DNA from: an uncultured Microscilla sp. | Lineage (GTDB): Bacteria > Bacteroidota > Bacteroidia > Cytophagales > Microscillaceae | Assembly (NCBI RefSeq): GCF_947493425.1 | Contig: NZ_CANLRP010000075.1 | Coordinates: 1-39,190, forward strand | Direction: 5' to 3' | DNA length: 39,190 nucleotides | In this document: positions 8,715-18,416 of the stretch, piece by piece | How the letters are laid out: each line of letters opens with the position of its first letter | Numbering within the stretch: position 1 is the stretch's first letter | Program-made: the position numbers and the translations under genes | Notes under the pieces: generated by a model | Databases searched by the model: none | What the model saw: the letters and a program-made list of their open reading frames with translations, nothing else | Told to the model about the DNA's origin: nothing

Positions 8715-9527
8715 TTACGTCGAATAAGCAACCACATGCGGATAGCTCAGCGATAGTTGGAGGTATTGACTGGGGCTAAACCCAGTAAAATAACGAAACT
8801 CGTTGATGAAGTGTGCTTGGTCATAAAAATGACAAAGGTGGCTAATATCGCTGTACGAAAACTGAGCTTTGCGCTGAAGCAGTTCAATGGCACGGTTTAC
8901 CCGGTGTAGGCGTTGGTATTTTTTAGGCGAAATGCCCGCCATCTTTTTGTACAATTGAATGAAGTGTTTTTGAGAATACCCGGTTTGACGGCTTACCTGA
9001 GCAAGAGGTTGGTTTTTTTCGCAAAGTAACAAATGCGTAAAAGTGAGCAAGTAGTTGTCAGGAGTAAAAGTAAACAATCTTTGCTTTAAAAAAATACACG
9101 CTATACTGAATATTTCTGCGGCAGTATGGCAAGCCAGTAATTGTTCTCGCAGGTGATTGATGGTGGCAGGGTTGAGCACCAACGAAGCTTCTATCAACTG
9201 GTTGTGAAACTCGGTGGAGGGTATGTGGGTAAGGGCATACAAGCCTCCAGGATGAAACTGTATGCATAAGGTCTGGGCATTTTGCTCGCCCTGGTACACT
9301 ATAGGCTGGGTTTGTATGCCTGTAATCCAGGCTTTGGTAAAGTGGGTGTCTGTTGTTTCTCGTGTGGCTATTCTGGGGTTGTCATCCAGTGCTATTATTA
9401 GTTGCGAGTTGCCATCAGGCAACAACTTTTCGAGGGCATCAGAGGCCGTATAACCTTTGTAATAAATCAGTGATTTTACAAAAATGTTGAGTGGCGGAGG
9501 AGGGGAGTAAATTTTTAGAACCATCAA
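8715..9527 (-). CDS. AraC-family transcriptional regulator
   Basis: The C-terminal ~100 residues form a double helix-turn-helix of the AraC/XylS type. The first helix pair is PLAQVSRQTGYSQKHFIQLY, and the second is around FSYSDISHLCHFYDQAHFINEF followed by FTGFSPSQYLQ. The N-terminal part (PPPPLNIFVKSLIYYKG ... LLPDGNSQLII) resembles the sensor half often found in Bacteroidota regulators of this kind. Two consecutive Met codons occur at the start. It may control the DHFR-like gene that follows; that is an inference from adjacency. Confidence 0.88.
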   Translation of the reverse strand: MMVLKIYSPPPPLNIFVKSLIYYKGYTASDALEKLLPDGNSQLIIALDDNPRIATRETTDTHFTKAWITGIQTQPIVYQGEQNAQTLCIQFHPGGLYALTHIPSTEFHNQLIEASLVLNPATINHLREQLLACHTAAEIFSIACIFLKQRLFTFTPDNYLLTFTHLLLCEKNQPLAQVSRQTGYSQKHFIQLYKKMAGISPKKYQRLHRVNRAIELLQRKAQFSYSDISHLCHFYDQAHFINEFRYFTGFSPSQYLQLSLSYPHVVAYST

Positions 9528-9820
9528 TGTTTTCTATTTAAAGAGGTACAAATGCTTAATCACCCGCTTCTTAGATACGGGCAGACACGTTATTTTTATT
9601 GCTTATTATATTAACAATTTTTGTTTAGTTTTTTAGCAAATTACTTGTTTTTTTTGGGCAAACATTGGCTAAAAGTATTACATTTGCATGCTGATATTAC
9701 ACCCAAATATATAGGTTTATCTGCTGATAAGTAAATCGCCTTATTTCGGCTTATTTATTGTCAGTGGCAGCTATTTAGAAATTACCCAGAGATTGAATCC
9801 ACGTAAAACTAACTGTATAC
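9528..9820. other. Divergent promoter region, AraC regulator and giant ATPase gene
   Basis: AT-rich, non-coding stretch between divergent genes. It presumably holds both promoters. I see no repeat or RNA gene. Confidence 0.4.
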
Positions 9821-12800
9821 ATGAAGATTAAAGACGTTAACCTCTTTAGAGATTGGTATAAAAACGAATATAAATTACGAAAAAATGATCAGGCAATCAA
9901 CCCCGATTTTATTGGCTATCGTCACGATAATACCTTGGGTTTTATAGATTTGGTACATGGGGCAGTGCCCGACATTGCCAATTTTTTGAGTACTCCGCTC
10001 AAAATAGCTCAAGACGATCAGGCCATCTATGAATTTATCCAGAATGCAGCTGACGCCCAGTCGTCTTTGTTCAATATATTTTACGATGAATCTTACTTTG
10101 TGGCAATCAACAACGGAAAACCCTTTTCCCGCGATGACCTGACCTCGTTATTGAATATAGCGGCTTCTACCAAAAAGAGCTGCGAAAAAATCGGACGTTT
10201 TGGAATCGGTTTTAAACTGGCCTACCGTTTATTGGGCAAAACCACCGGCGCTGAAGAGATGATGCGCGACAATAAAGGACCTGTGGTGTTTAGCTGGTCG
10301 AAAACCGAACACATAGAGTCGTTGTTGAAACTAGATGTTGACCAGCTCAAACAAGGTTTTGACAAAGGAGACTGGAACGCTGAAGACGCTCCCTGGTTGT
10401 TTAAGATTTTGTTGACTTGTTTTCCAGTGCACCCCGAAGATGCCAGCACGGTAGACCTGCAAAACAAACAGCAGGTACTTTTCCCCAAAGAAGAACTACT
10501 GGAGTATGTAGCATTTTTGAAAAAATATGAGCACAAACTCAATTTGAAAGAGTTGGGGCAAGGCTCCTTGTTTTTTATCAAACTAGGCAATGGTAAATAC
10601 GACAAATTGTTGCAAAACGAGGCTGGGTTTAAAAAAGGAGTAGAAATATCGCTCAACTTTTTGAAAAAATTACGCGAAGTAAAAATTGGCGACCATATAG
10701 AAATCACCCAACCAGTAGACTTGTCTAAATCCAATATAGAAATCACCATTCCTAAAACCGACAAGGCTTATCACAAAATATTTGACCTGGACAAACAAAA
10801 ACTTGCCGAAGCTGACGAATACGATTGGTGCGACCTGAAGGTGTTTTTTGGTTATTTGCCTTACCGCCAATCAGAAGACATTCTGAAAAAAGCCCCCAGT
10901 TTTTACAAATACTTTCCGATGAAAACGGAAGTAAACAATTTTAACTTTATTCTGCATTCCAATTACTTCGACACGGCTACTGACCGCCAGCGAATGGAGA
11001 ATTACAACGATGCCAACATCCGTTTGTTTGAAACTTTCAGCGAACGACTAACCCAGCATTTCGACACGCTCATTCCCACCGGTTTTGCTACTTACAAAGA
11101 CATTTTTCCCAATATATTGCTCAGCGATGAGCCCACCACCGAGCGGACTGCCTGGCTGAATGATATTTTGTACCAACCGCTTTTTCAGTATATCAAAGAG
11201 CACATTCCTACCAAAGAACAACACGCTGTAAACCGTAATAAAGTATTGCTCAAAAACACTGATTTGCCCTTTCACCCTCGCCAGTTTGGGGTAGACAAAG
11301 AATGGTTTTTTTGGGACGAAGCCGAAGATCCACAACTAGTAGAAGTGGCGATTGAAAAATTGGGTTTGACCGCCTGGAACTTTGTTGACTTGTTTCAACA
11401 GGGAAGTTTGCCCGCCCTCAATCAATTGATTGGAAACGCCCAACCCGAAGAGTACGCTTTGATTCATGATGAAATAAAGGCTATAGACGAAGACACCTGG
11501 ACAGCAAATGGAGAGTTTTTGTTGAATAAGTTTTTGAATATTCAATACTATAAATTTTCAAACGATCGATATTATTCAATAAATGCAGTGGCCAACAGCG
11601 GTAACTTTATATTGTTGCCTCAATCGTTGGAACCCATCCGCGAAATATTGATAAAACTGGGGTTTATGGTGTCTGAACACACTTTTGCTCCCGAAAGTTC
11701 GGTGGTAGAAGACACCATTCAACAACGCATTCCTTACCTTGCCGATCCAACCTTGTTTTTTGACATGGTCAATGCCAAAACCCAAAACAACCAGTTGGCA
11801 CCCAAAGAGAAGCAACGTTTGTTTGCCACTTTGCTCAATATCGAGGGCATAGAAGTAGATCAGTGGAAACAGTTTCAGTTGTTTTGTAATACCGAAGGGC
11901 GCATTGTGCCTTTGGGCGAGTTGTTGTCGGCAAGCAAAGAAATCAAAGAAGAATGGCTGGTTGCCCACAAAATAAATGGAGAAGAATACACCCCCGATCT
12001 GGAGGAGTTTCTTACGTCGGTGTCTGAAGTATACGCTACCCGCATTTACCCCGATTGGGAAGACATTGTACAACACCCTGAGGTGATCCAGGATGGAGCA
12101 GGTTTTTATGCCAGTGTACAGCGTTACTACGAGGCAGACAGTACCGAAGCCGAAACCCTGGCGGCTAAAAAGTGCTTGTATACCATGCAAGGTTTCCAGT
12201 CGGCCGACTATGTGTTTTTTAATACCGCTTTGCGCGAAATTGGCGAGATGGAATACTCAAGCTTACAAATGGCAGTAAGTAAACTGACTAATTTATTAAT
12301 GCCCGATTACCAGGTGTTGCCTTATTTGGGCAATGCGCCGTTTGATGTGCCCAACCAGGCATTGCCAGGGCAGATTCAAACGACTTACCTTGAGCGCGAC
12401 GAGGCACAAAACCTGTTGAAATATATCAACGAAAGCCAGGAAGGTTTTTCAAAATTTGTTGAGCAAAAGTTATTTGTATTCAGCAACGACGAAATGTACT
12501 CGTTGGATGAAGTCATAGAAACCGAAAATGCCTTGTTTGTGTTTGACAAGCTGCAAAAGCACCGCCAGGCATTGCGCGATTTTGACTTTATATTGTCTGA
12601 AATTAACCTGAGCGAATTTGCCCATTTACAGGAAAGCCTCCAGAGTTATTTGCCTTACCTCGAAAACGAGCAAATGCTGTTTGATAGATTCATTCAGGCA
12701 AAACTGGAAACCAATGACCTGAAAGCAAGCCAAAAACACAAGTTGTTTGACTTGGTAAAAAGTCTGGAAACTATAGAGCTCGACCACTTGGAGTTGTTTA

Positions 12801-15586
12801 GCAACCAGCATGGTCAGATTCAGCCCTTGAGCAGCTTGCTGGCGCCTTCTATAGAAGTAGCTGCCTGGTTGCAGCCGTTCAAGATTCAGCGCGAAGATTA
12901 TGACGAGGTATTGGACGAATATTTATTGCAGGATACAGCTGAAATCTACCAAAGCCTGATAGTGCCACATTGGGATAGTATTACTGCGCATGTGTTGTCG
13001 GACGAATTTCCGGTGCAACGTTTTTGTGAGCAATTGCAAGGGTATTTTGCAGCAGCAAAAGAAAAGCTGGGCAACGCCATAGCCACCCTTGAGGCGCAAC
13101 AATTGCCTTATATATATACTGCTGATGGTTTTAAAACCCGCGATGAGGTGTTTTTTCATCCTCAATTGGGCGAGGTACAAGACCTTGAAAGCCTAAGCAT
13201 GCTATTGGGCAAAATGACCCATTTGCGAGTGCCTGAGACAGAGGTAATGGAAGCCTTACAGCCAGTGAGTGCATTTGAGGTGGCAGAGGCAAACGACTTT
13301 GCCGAATACTTGGTCGAAAGCAACGATACTTATACCGAAGAGGAGCTCAAAAGCTGGCTGGAACTCATGGTACTTGCTGAGTACCCTTTCTTCGAACAAG
13401 CCTACCTGGAGCCCCGTTTTGATAGTTTTACCATTACTCCCCACGACAATGCTTTGTATCAGTTTTATACCGAAGATGAGGTGATTGACGATTTGATTGC
13501 CTTCAAGGCATCTTTCAAAAAACTCCCCGCGCCATTTTATCGCCCCGAACTGGCAAACTGCGGACTCATGCAAGATGGCTTGCCGATGTACAAGGAAATC
13601 TTGCGCCTGAGTGGTTTCGATGTAGCCCTAATGCCTTATGTATTTGGGGGTGACCTAGAGATAAAAGCCGAATATTTGGAAGCAATGGAGACTCTAGAGC
13701 TGAAGCAAATGTCGGGAGAGCAATACAGCGAAGACTCGTTTGAATTTCGTTGTTTGTTGATGGCGTACGAGCTGTACAATGCCGAAGAGGTAGAGTTTGA
13801 TATAGAGGTTTTCCGCGATAAAATACGCATCGACGGGCAATATGCGCTCAAAGAGGTTGCCATACAAGAAGATGTATACGAGGGTTTGCCTTTGGCAGCC
13901 ATATTACCCGAAAGGGCAAAAATGCAAGAAATTGCTGCCCAACTCACGACCCAGTTAATGGAGTTTCCGGCAATTGATTTTATTAGTGAAGTTATTTTCC
14001 GTCCGGAAGCCGCCAACAAAGAGGAAGTGTTTGAAGCAATCAAGGCGCAGGAGGATGCCCGAATTAAGAGCGGCGCACAGCTTGCCTTTTTGATTTTGTA
14101 CAAGCAGGAGGGAGGCGATTTTGTTTTCCACGATTTTACTATTGTGGCAATGGACGAACAAGTATATGCGGCAGAGTATTTTTATTATACCCACCCGCTG
14201 AGCTTTGTGCGAGTCGATGCTACCCTAAAGGCTTGCTACCAACCAGTGACCCAATACCTGGCTATAGATGCCGCCAATCCTGCCTATAGGGTCAATCCTA
14301 CTTTTGTGATTGGTTGTTCGCCCTATTTTGAAGATGGCGAGTTGGTTTGTCCTTCGCTCAAAGATGAGTTGGGTGAGGAGGAACGCCGCGATTTTGTGAC
14401 TTTCTTGTTTGACCAATGGCTCCAAAATGAAGCAGCACGCACCGCCATTGCCGAAACCGAGTGGACAACGATCAACGATTTGCCCGTGGCTCAAGTGCTA
14501 GGCTTTGTACCTGCCCAATTGGTATTGCAAGAGGGCGTAGTGTCGGGCACCGAAGATATACCTGCGTATTTGCAACAATGGCTGGATGCCGGGGAAGGCA
14601 CCCAAGAAAACGCCAAGGAAAACAAAGAATTGTTTTTGAAAGACTTGGGGGTGAATACCGGAGACTCTATAGCAGTACAGTTACGCAACTTCCTTACCCA
14701 GGGTGGGGAGTGGGATTTGGAAGAAAAACCCATCAATGACCTCAACGAAACTTTGCTGGTGGGAGCCCTTGATTTTATGCAAAAACAAGCCACCGTGTTT
14801 GCCGATGAAGCTCGTTTGCAGGTGTTACACGATATATACCATCAGCTAGACTATGACACTTATTTGGGCAAGGTACCTATGGTGTATGTATATAATTTTA
14901 AGAATGAATACACCGAATACATACTACAGCCTAAAGCCGAGAATGATTTTTATTTCAACGAAAATACCCTCAATCATTTAGAAGGGCAAGACATAACACT
15001 ACAACAAGTGTTTAAGGTGCTCAAGGCACAAGGCAAGCCGTTGATGCCGATGGAGGTGTACCCTAAAAAATGGGGTAAGAAAAGCGCCGAACGCATCCAC
15101 CTATCGAGCCCTAAGCTAGACGTAGATCAATTGATGCAACGTGCTAAAGAATGGGAGGCTAATTATTATAAAAAATGGCGTGAGACTACAGAGGTAGATC
15201 ATCGGGTGTTTTTCTATGCCGATACTTTGCCTTATAGTTTGTTTTTCCAGGATGAAGCCTTGTATACCGAAGAGCGCGAAGAAGGCTCAGTGATTGATGA
15301 CCAACACCGTTTGTTTATCAGCGAAAAGAGTTCGCAATCGGTAGATGAATTGGTGAAGGAGTTTTTGCCTTCCGGCGAATATGTAAGCTTTTTGGAGGCG
15401 AAGGCTCAGAGTGGTTCCGTAGCATCAGTGGCGGTTGGCAACGGGGCGCAGGCAGCTGCCAAAGATGAAGATGCCGCCACTAAAAAAGCCATTTCGGGCA
15501 AACTGGCGCAGTTTATCATCGAGAAAGGCTTGACTGATGACGACATAAGTGATTTGGAGGCTTTTTTGGCGAGTAGGAAGAAGTAG
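9821..15586 (+). CDS. Giant sacsin-like protein with N-terminal GHKL (HSP90-like) ATPase
   Basis: Residues about 50-200 form a GHKL ATPase of the sacsin type: N-box EFIQNAADA (Glu71, Asn75, Asp78), the G1-like INNGKPF (97-102) and GRFGIGFK (125-132), with IAASTK between. The remaining ~1700 residues have no motif I know, are acidic and look helical. At least two tandem modules are visible. One runs from about residue 585, with IPYLADPTLFF at ~636 and FCNTEGRIVPLGELL. The second runs from about 880, with LPYLENEQMLF at ~942 and FSNQHGQIQPLSSLL. The spacing is ~300 residues. Sacsin-like ATPases act in chaperone or remodelling roles, and large GHKL proteins also occur in bacterial defence loci. 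The position beside the retron-like cassette makes defence plausible but unproven. Confidence 0.82.
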   Translation: MKIKDVNLFRDWYKNEYKLRKNDQAINPDFIGYRHDNTLGFIDLVHGAVPDIANFLSTPLKIAQDDQAIYEFIQNAADAQSSLFNIFYDESYFVAINNGKPFSRDDLTSLLNIAASTKKSCEKIGRFGIGFKLAYRLLGKTTGAEEMMRDNKGPVVFSWSKTEHIESLLKLDVDQLKQGFDKGDWNAEDAPWLFKILLTCFPVHPEDASTVDLQNKQQVLFPKEELLEYVAFLKKYEHKLNLKELGQGSLFFIKLGNGKYDKLLQNEAGFKKGVEISLNFLKKLREVKIGDHIEITQPVDLSKSNIEITIPKTDKAYHKIFDLDKQKLAEADEYDWCDLKVFFGYLPYRQSEDILKKAPSFYKYFPMKTEVNNFNFILHSNYFDTATDRQRMENYNDANIRLFETFSERLTQHFDTLIPTGFATYKDIFPNILLSDEPTTERTAWLNDILYQPLFQYIKEHIPTKEQHAVNRNKVLLKNTDLPFHPRQFGVDKEWFFWDEAEDPQLVEVAIEKLGLTAWNFVDLFQQGSLPALNQLIGNAQPEEYALIHDEIKAIDEDTWTANGEFLLNKFLNIQYYKFSNDRYYSINAVANSGNFILLPQSLEPIREILIKLGFMVSEHTFAPESSVVEDTIQQRIPYLADPTLFFDMVNAKTQNNQLAPKEKQRLFATLLNIEGIEVDQWKQFQLFCNTEGRIVPLGELLSASKEIKEEWLVAHKINGEEYTPDLEEFLTSVSEVYATRIYPDWEDIVQHPEVIQDGAGFYASVQRYYEADSTEAETLAAKKCLYTMQGFQSADYVFFNTALREIGEMEYSSLQMAVSKLTNLLMPDYQVLPYLGNAPFDVPNQALPGQIQTTYLERDEAQNLLKYINESQEGFSKFVEQKLFVFSNDEMYSLDEVIETENALFVFDKLQKHRQALRDFDFILSEINLSEFAHLQESLQSYLPYLENEQMLFDRFIQAKLETNDLKASQKHKLFDLVKSLETIELDHLELFSNQHGQIQPLSSLLAPSIEVAAWLQPFKIQREDYDEVLDEYLLQDTAEIYQSLIVPHWDSITAHVLSDEFPVQRFCEQLQGYFAAAKEKLGNAIATLEAQQLPYIYTADGFKTRDEVFFHPQLGEVQDLESLSMLLGKMTHLRVPETEVMEALQPVSAFEVAEANDFAEYLVESNDTYTEEELKSWLELMVLAEYPFFEQAYLEPRFDSFTITPHDNALYQFYTEDEVIDDLIAFKASFKKLPAPFYRPELANCGLMQDGLPMYKEILRLSGFDVALMPYVFGGDLEIKAEYLEAMETLELKQMSGEQYSEDSFEFRCLLMAYELYNAEEVEFDIEVFRDKIRIDGQYALKEVAIQEDVYEGLPLAAILPERAKMQEIAAQLTTQLMEFPAIDFISEVIFRPEAANKEEVFEAIKAQEDARIKSGAQLAFLILYKQEGGDFVFHDFTIVAMDEQVYAAEYFYYTHPLSFVRVDATLKACYQPVTQYLAIDAANPAYRVNPTFVIGCSPYFEDGELVCPSLKDELGEEERRDFVTFLFDQWLQNEAARTAIAETEWTTINDLPVAQVLGFVPAQLVLQEGVVSGTEDIPAYLQQWLDAGEGTQENAKENKELFLKDLGVNTGDSIAVQLRNFLTQGGEWDLEEKPINDLNETLLVGALDFMQKQATVFADEARLQVLHDIYHQLDYDTYLGKVPMVYVYNFKNEYTEYILQPKAENDFYFNENTLNHLEGQDITLQQVFKVLKAQGKPLMPMEVYPKKWGKKSAERIHLSSPKLDVDQLMQRAKEWEANYYKKWRETTEVDHRVFFYADTLPYSLFFQDEALYTEEREEGSVIDDQHRLFISEKSSQSVDELVKEFLPSGEYVSFLEAKAQSGSVASVAVGNGAQAAAKDEDAATKKAISGKLAQFIIEKGLTDDDISDLEAFLASRKK

Positions 15587-15587
15587 T

Positions 15588-15643
15588 GAATAGTCCATAG
15601 CATTCAGTCGATGGACGGTAGCCGTTGCGTGAGCGCTCACCTC
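15588..15643. repeat. Dispersed intergenic repeat, copy 1
   Basis: AATAGTCCATAGCATTCAGTCGAT and the following ~30 bases are similar to 31201-31260 in the eCIS cluster. This copy ends in the perfect palindrome GTGAGCGCTCAC (15629-15640). Confidence 0.7.
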
Positions 15644-15667
15644 AAGCAATAGGTTGAAAACTGTTCT

Positions 15668-15703
15668 GGCGCAAGTCTAGCGTAGCGTGACTTGTGCCTT
15701 TTT
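15668..15703 (+). terminator. Rho-independent terminator after the giant ATPase gene
   Basis: GGCGCAAGTC (15668-15677) pairs with GACTTGTGCC (15689-15698) around an 11-base loop, followed by five T. A second hairpin, GGAAGCT / AGCTTCC, follows at 15709-15725. Confidence 0.72.
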
Positions 15704-15872
15704 ATTGCGGAAGCTTGCAGCTTCCCTGTTTTTGCAAAAAACACCTTTGCCCTGTCGAGTATACTATTTGAACGCAAAGTATAAGGCTTGAATTTACTAC
15801 GTGGTACACAAACGAGGACGTTTTCGCTAGTGCTGGTTAAACAACCTATTTTATAAAACCCCAATAGTACTT

Positions 15873-16884
15873 TTAGTTATACTTTTTATAGATAGGCTCT
15901 AGCTTTTCTTTGATTGTAGCCATTACATTATCAAAATTTAAAGAAGTATCTAAACCGTTCTTTTGAAGAAAGTTTTTCCATAAGCGACTAGTGCATTGGG
16001 GGTTAAATAAGTTGCCTATTAATTTGGATGAATTTTGTTTTCTGACGAGTCGTAAAAATGGCGGATAGCCATAGCTATCTAACTTTTTCACGAGGAAGTC
16101 AGGGGGCAAAAGTCGCCAAAGAATATGTGAGTAACTTAATACCCAATGCACTAGGTGTTGAATTTTGAGCAAACTCTTGGGTGAATAAGACATGGTTTTG
16201 AGTATAAGGCGTGTTTCTTACGCTTAGTGTCTTCAATATTGCTGGCTCTAAGTCATCATACTCTTCCCTTAACAGTAGGTTATATACATCATAAAAATCT
16301 TTTACTCGACCATTTGATGTACCCAAATCTATCATTGCTTGAAATTTTTCGGCAATGATAGATTGAGCGTTATAAGCCTTAATTAAAGGTACATCCATAT
16401 TATCTAAAAATGTTGGGAACTTTATTTCCTCAGATGTTGGAGTAATCACATCGCCAAATCCTATGTCTATTTGCATTTTGTTCCTTATTTTACCTAAACA
16501 GACATCTATCTTTATCTTGGTTCCTGCATAAGCGCTATTTTCTGTGATTTGTTCTGTTGTAATGCTATCTAAGTCAAAAGTTACCCCATCCTCTTGATAG
16601 TCTATTTGAAAAATTTCCTTAAATGTTTTTATGAGATTATCTGTATCATTTGATATTTGTTGCCCTAGAAAATCAATATCCTTGGTAGGGCGGCTGGCTT
16701 CTTGTTTCATAGCATACAATAATGAACCTCCTTTTAGACAAAAGTTATCTTTGTAATCTGAAACAGATAACCTATATAAAATACGTTCGTGAAAATAACG
16801 AAACAAAATTGTCATAAAAGGAACTCCTTTTTCTTGTGCGATTCTCTTTAGTTTAGCTTTAATTGAAGGAATAGAATAAGTCAT
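15873..16884 (-). pseudogene. abiEii: AbiEii-type nucleotidyltransferase toxin, 3' end interrupted by a MITE-like element
   Basis: The product resembles AbiEii/AbiGii toxins: KGGSLLY (51-57) then RPTKDIDF with Asp69 and Asp71 form the nucleotidyltransferase GS...DxD site, and NGRVKDFYD (191-199) is a conserved AbiEii motif. AbiEii toxins transfer nucleotides to a target and are held off by AbiEi. The start codon overlaps the stop of the RT gene (ATGA), so translation is coupled. The intact frame breaks at residue 245 where the element at 15988-16150 enters; as it stands the product is 261 residues with 16 foreign residues. The lost tail (RLWKNFLQKNG ... EPIYKKYN) survives at 15873-15987. Excision with one CTAG copy gives a 282-residue protein in frame. 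The catalytic motifs are all upstream of the break, so partial activity is possible. Confidence 0.85.
15988..16154. mobile_element. MITE-like insertion (~160 bp) in the toxin gene
   Basis: CTAG at 15988-15991 and at 16151-16154 flank an element whose ends are inverted repeats: GTGCATTGGG continues to GTTAAATAAGTT on the left, and AACTTAATACCCAATGCAC lies on the right. The interior is an imperfect palindrome (CTGACGAGTCGT near ACGAGGAAGTCAG, GGATAGC near GCTATC), so a single strand folds into one long hairpin. No transposase is encoded. The flanks fit a 4-bp CTAG target duplication (IS5-like preference) or a 2-bp TA duplication (IS630/Tc1-like). Removing 163 bp joins the two parts of the toxin gene in frame, which is strong evidence of insertion. 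Confidence 0.86.
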
Positions 16885-18398
16885 ACAAGTAATGTGTTTA
16901 ATAAAATTTTCATTTGATTTTCAATAGAAAGTTTTGTTGCGTAATCAGTAAGCTTTGAAATATCACGGTCTTGGCGTTTTAGATAGTTTTTAAGTATTTC
17001 TATAGCAAGCTCGTTTCCTATTTCACGCTTGTATTTTATAGCATCACATACAGTTTTTTCAATATCAAATATTTGTATATCAGTATCTTCTATATTGATT
17101 TTTATTTTTCCAAGTGTATAATTATCACCTTCCCAATAAAACACCTCTAAAGGAGGATAGGCAGGTTTGATAATATTGCTACTTTTTTCAATGGCAATAT
17201 AATGCATCGAGGGAATAAAGGTTGTTAAGTCGTAATAGCTGGCAGCACTAAGTAAACATAAAACACCCTGGGGTGCTATAGTGGTTATCTCAGCAAAGTC
17301 GCTTTGCCACTCATCAGGGTTGCCTATAACCTTATCCAAACTTTCTTTTAATACCCTCATATTTTCGTTAGCAATCCATTTTTCTATGCTTTCTTTGTAG
17401 CCGAGAACCTCTTTATTATTAGGGTCTATAAATAGTATAAACCTTGCAGTTCCTAATAAGTGCCTTAAATAGTTTTGTTTTTGACAGTTTATTTTCCTTA
17501 AATGGTCTTTTAAACCAAATTTTTTAATATAGTATACTGCTTGTCTTAGTTCTTTTCTTTTTTCTTTAGGAGCTTGTATTTTTTCATTAACAACAAGCCC
17601 TAATGTGATTTGCCTCTGACTACTTAGCATAAGTCTGGTTTTACTTTCATTGAGTTTTAATGAATGACCTGCTAGTGTAACTTCGATAAAGTTTATTAGC
17701 TCATTTTCATCAAATTCATTTGCCGAAAATGTTAAATCATCAGCATACCTTGTATAGCGAACTTTTGGTTCTTTGCTATTACAATAAGAGGCTACCTTAT
17801 CATCAAAGGATTGAAGGAATATATTAGAGAGGTAAGGGCTTGTAGGTGCACCAGTGGGCAATTGTCCTTGAAGACAACAGAGTTTGCTAAGTAAGCCTGA
17901 AACTATTGGTGAATAACCTAAATTTTTAAATATTTTATCTGTTTCATCTAATGTTATAGAAGGAAAGAAATTTTCTATATCTAATGTTAATATTTTTTTT
18001 TTCCCTTTGTGCCATTTGACACTGTCAAGAATGCTTTTGTTTGGAGTGTATGCTTTTGAGAATTTGCTAACAGGTACTTTATATAGAATGTTTTCTAAAA
18101 TCCAGTGTTGAATTTCTTTTAAACTTGGCAAGGGCTCAGTAATAACGCGGTAGCCTCTATCTTTTTTTTTGACCTTAAATGTTCTATAAAAATGTGGCGT
18201 GCGTGGGCTAACTACTCTTTTTAAATAATTTCTTGTATAGCCAACAAGTGAAGAAAGGTGTGATGTGTTGTATATGACAGGTAGTCCTTTTTCAATTAGA
18301 GGCTTGGCATAATCTAAGTGTGATTTTATGTCATCCTCAGAATACCCTACATTTTGTGCCTTATGACGAAATAATGTTTCATATTCTTTGTAAGTCAT
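16881..18398 (-). CDS. Retron-type reverse transcriptase fused to an AbiEi-type antitoxin domain
   Basis: Residues about 40-310 form a reverse transcriptase: ILTLDIENFFPSI with catalytic Asp140, QLPTGAPTSPYLSN (179-192), YTRYADDLTFS with YADD at 218-221, and TLGLVVN (265-271), where retron RTs usually have VTG. WH at 129-130 occupies the place of the retron NAxxH motif. Residues about 365-505 match the AbiEi antitoxin C-terminal domain: PQGVLCLLSAASYYDLTT, YPPLEVFYW, IFDIEKTVCDAIKYKREIG and ELAIEILKNYLKR. The AbiEii-type toxin gene follows with an ATGA overlap, and a structured non-coding region lies directly upstream. I infer that the RT makes msDNA and that the fused domain restrains the toxin. 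Codon and base use are more AT-rich than in the neighbours, pointing to acquisition. Confidence 0.9.
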   Translation of the reverse strand: MTYKEYETLFRHKAQNVGYSEDDIKSHLDYAKPLIEKGLPVIYNTSHLSSLVGYTRNYLKRVVSPRTPHFYRTFKVKKKDRGYRVITEPLPSLKEIQHWILENILYKVPVSKFSKAYTPNKSILDSVKWHKGKKKILTLDIENFFPSITLDETDKIFKNLGYSPIVSGLLSKLCCLQGQLPTGAPTSPYLSNIFLQSFDDKVASYCNSKEPKVRYTRYADDLTFSANEFDENELINFIEVTLAGHSLKLNESKTRLMLSSQRQITLGLVVNEKIQAPKEKRKELRQAVYYIKKFGLKDHLRKINCQKQNYLRHLLGTARFILFIDPNNKEVLGYKESIEKWIANENMRVLKESLDKVIGNPDEWQSDFAEITTIAPQGVLCLLSAASYYDLTTFIPSMHYIAIEKSSNIIKPAYPPLEVFYWEGDNYTLGKIKINIEDTDIQIFDIEKTVCDAIKYKREIGNELAIEILKNYLKRQDRDISKLTDYATKLSIENQMKILLNTLLV

Positions 18399-18416
18399 AT
18401 TCTATAAAATCATTAA

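Noticed and set aside
15873..16193. Separate 106-residue gene on the minus strand
   Set aside because: Its first two thirds read through the MITE-like element and its last 37 residues are the displaced C-terminus of the toxin. It is annotated as part of the interrupted gene.
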